A stretch of DNA of 6,537 nt from Anaerolineae bacterium (GTDB lineage: Bacteria; Chloroflexota; Anaerolineae; B4-G1; SLSP01): NCBI GenBank assembly GCA_018055515.1, contig JAGPHL010000147.1, positions 1 to 6,537 on the forward strand. The letters run 5' to 3'. Below, in pieces: positions 5,788 through 6,537 of this stretch. How positions within the stretch are numbered: the first letter of the stretch is position 1; every line of letters begins with the position of its first letter. The translations under genes and the position numbers were made by a program. The notes beneath the pieces were generated by a model, which saw nothing but the letters and a program-made list of their open reading frames with translations, had not been told where the DNA came from and did not search any database.

Positions 5788-5793
5788 TTTATA
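5788..5793 (-). promoter_or_regulatory. Possible -10 box for the DUF4190 gene
   Basis: TATAAA on the - strand in the short gap after the DUF4126 gene would give a leader of roughly 30 nt containing the ribosome site. No -35 match exists at 17-bp spacing, so this may be chance in an AT-rich gap. Confidence 0.25.
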
Positions 5794-5798
5794 CTACG

Positions 5799-6410
5799 TT
5801 AGAATTCCTCGTAAGTTGCGGTATCCGTGGCCGGCGCTGTCTTATGCGCGGCCGCGCGCAGGCGCCGTCGGCGCACGATCAGATATAGCAACAGGATGAT
5901 GAGGAAGATCCACAGGAGCACCAGGTAGGGGAAGATGACGGCGAGCACTGCCGTGATGGCTGAGACGGCCTCTTCGATGGAGCTGACGACGGAATTGCCC
6001 GTGCCGGCCGTGGTCGCGGTGATGACCGGTCGCGCCGATGCCTTGACCGCGTGAACGCCGCCCGCCAGAATCACGCCGCAGCCCAGCGCCAGGATGGGAC
6101 TCAGGTTGAGGGTGTGTTGGGTCGTGGCAGCAAAGAGGATAGCGCCCGCCGTGGGACGGATGATCGTTTCGATGACGTCGTTGACGCTGTCTACGGCAGG
6201 GATCTTGTCGGCAAGCGCATCCACGATCAACAGCACGGCCAGCAAGCCGATGATCCAGCCGTTGGTGAGGGCACTCCAGGGTTCCTCCAGGGTGATCAGG
6301 TCGGTGAAGCGCGACAGCAGGGCGACGGTGAGCAAAGGAATGTAGGCGTTCAACCCCGCCGAGGTCGAAAGCCCAAACGCCGTGGTCAGATTCAAAACCC
6401 AATCAAGCAT
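5799..6410 (-). CDS. DUF4126 family membrane protein
   Basis: A 203-aa multi-span membrane protein. The N-terminus SAGLNAYIPLL (17-27) and the central DALADKIPAVDSVNDVIETI (64-83), followed by IRPTAGA, are hallmarks of DUF4126, whose function is unknown. Hydrophobic stretches lie at about 5-33, 51-67, 86-98, 104-126 and 150-179. The last is followed by RRRRLR (180-185) and a polar tail ending EEF, which puts the C-terminus in the cytoplasm by the positive-inside rule. GTGNSVVSSIEEAVS (136-150) forms a hydrophilic loop. The ATG has AAGGGG only 2 nt upstream, a weak and tightly spaced ribosome site, but the N-terminal motif supports this start. It is the first gene of the - strand run visible here; nothing clear lies between it and the window end. 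Confidence 0.85.
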   Translation of the reverse strand: MLDWVLNLTTAFGLSTSAGLNAYIPLLTVALLSRFTDLITLEEPWSALTNGWIIGLLAVLLIVDALADKIPAVDSVNDVIETIIRPTAGAILFAATTQHTLNLSPILALGCGVILAGGVHAVKASARPVITATTAGTGNSVVSSIEEAVSAITAVLAVIFPYLVLLWIFLIILLLYLIVRRRRLRAAAHKTAPATDTATYEEF

Positions 6411-6537
6411 GTCCCCTTCTTTCTGCGCCAGGGAGGGGCGGTAGCCCGTGCGAATGGGGAGGGTTGAACGGGGCCGCGTCTGCGATTTCAGGAAGTCGTT
6501 TTTTCCTGGAGTTGTGCCTTCCTGGCTGAGTTCATTA
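6411..6537. other. Upstream region of the DUF4126 gene
   Basis: There is no gene here that I can support. TTCCTGG occurs at 6503-6509 and again at 6519-6525, and CAGGAA at 6489-6494 is complementary to the first six bases of each, so either copy can close a small hairpin (loop 8 nt for the first). I see no convincing promoter hexamers. The promoter may lie here or beyond the window end. Confidence 0.35.

Noticed and set aside
6489..6525. CAGGAA/TTCCTGG repeats as an operator for the DUF4126 gene
   Set aside because: Arms of six to seven bases in a short region near the window edge are plausible by chance, and no promoter can be located relative to them.

Overview
This is ordinary bacterial chromosome, GC-rich by eye (about 60%), with six protein genes and no RNA gene, phage, transposase or CRISPR array that I can see. 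Start codons are mixed (ATG, GTG, TTG). Best guess for the host is a non-model phylum such as Chloroflexota. The reasons are a divergent MraY with an HDH motif, an apparently leaderless GTG-start uvrC, and small DUF4190, DUF4126 and proline-rich membrane proteins beside degenerate heptamer/octamer intergenic repeats. This is an inference; no marker gene in the window settles it.

Layout. The only + strand gene is mraY (34-1083), an integral membrane transferase that makes lipid I for peptidoglycan. It ends in a strong hairpin terminator at 1101-1143. Facing it on the - strand are cysS (cysteinyl-tRNA synthetase, 1183-2559) and, 61 nt upstream of it, uvrC (excinuclease subunit C, 2621-4507), probably co-transcribed as uvrC-cysS. 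A TATAAT box ends 7 nt before the uvrC GTG and there is no Shine-Dalgarno sequence, which suggests a leaderless mRNA. Next on the - strand is a 115-aa proline-rich single-span membrane protein (4674-5021), insulated from uvrC by two hairpins at 4571-4612 and 4624-4648. Beyond it come a DUF4190 protein (5388-5750) and a DUF4126 protein (5799-6410), separated by 48 nt and possibly co-transcribed.

The most unusual part is the roughly 365-nt intergenic stretch 5022-5387. It is packed with short-period degenerate repeats (7-8 nt units at 5043-5114 and 5278-5305), four successive palindromes at 5134-5251 (three of them with a TTCA/TGAA tetraloop), and a CCATATG-A-CATATGG dyad. The same CTCAC-type heptamer occurs at 2613-2633, across the uvrC stop codon. 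This points to a dispersed intergenic repeat family in this genome rather than to a new enzymatic system.

The genes do not form one pathway. They are housekeeping genes (cell wall, translation, DNA repair) beside small membrane proteins of unknown function. I see no evidence for a novel defence or biosynthetic system here.
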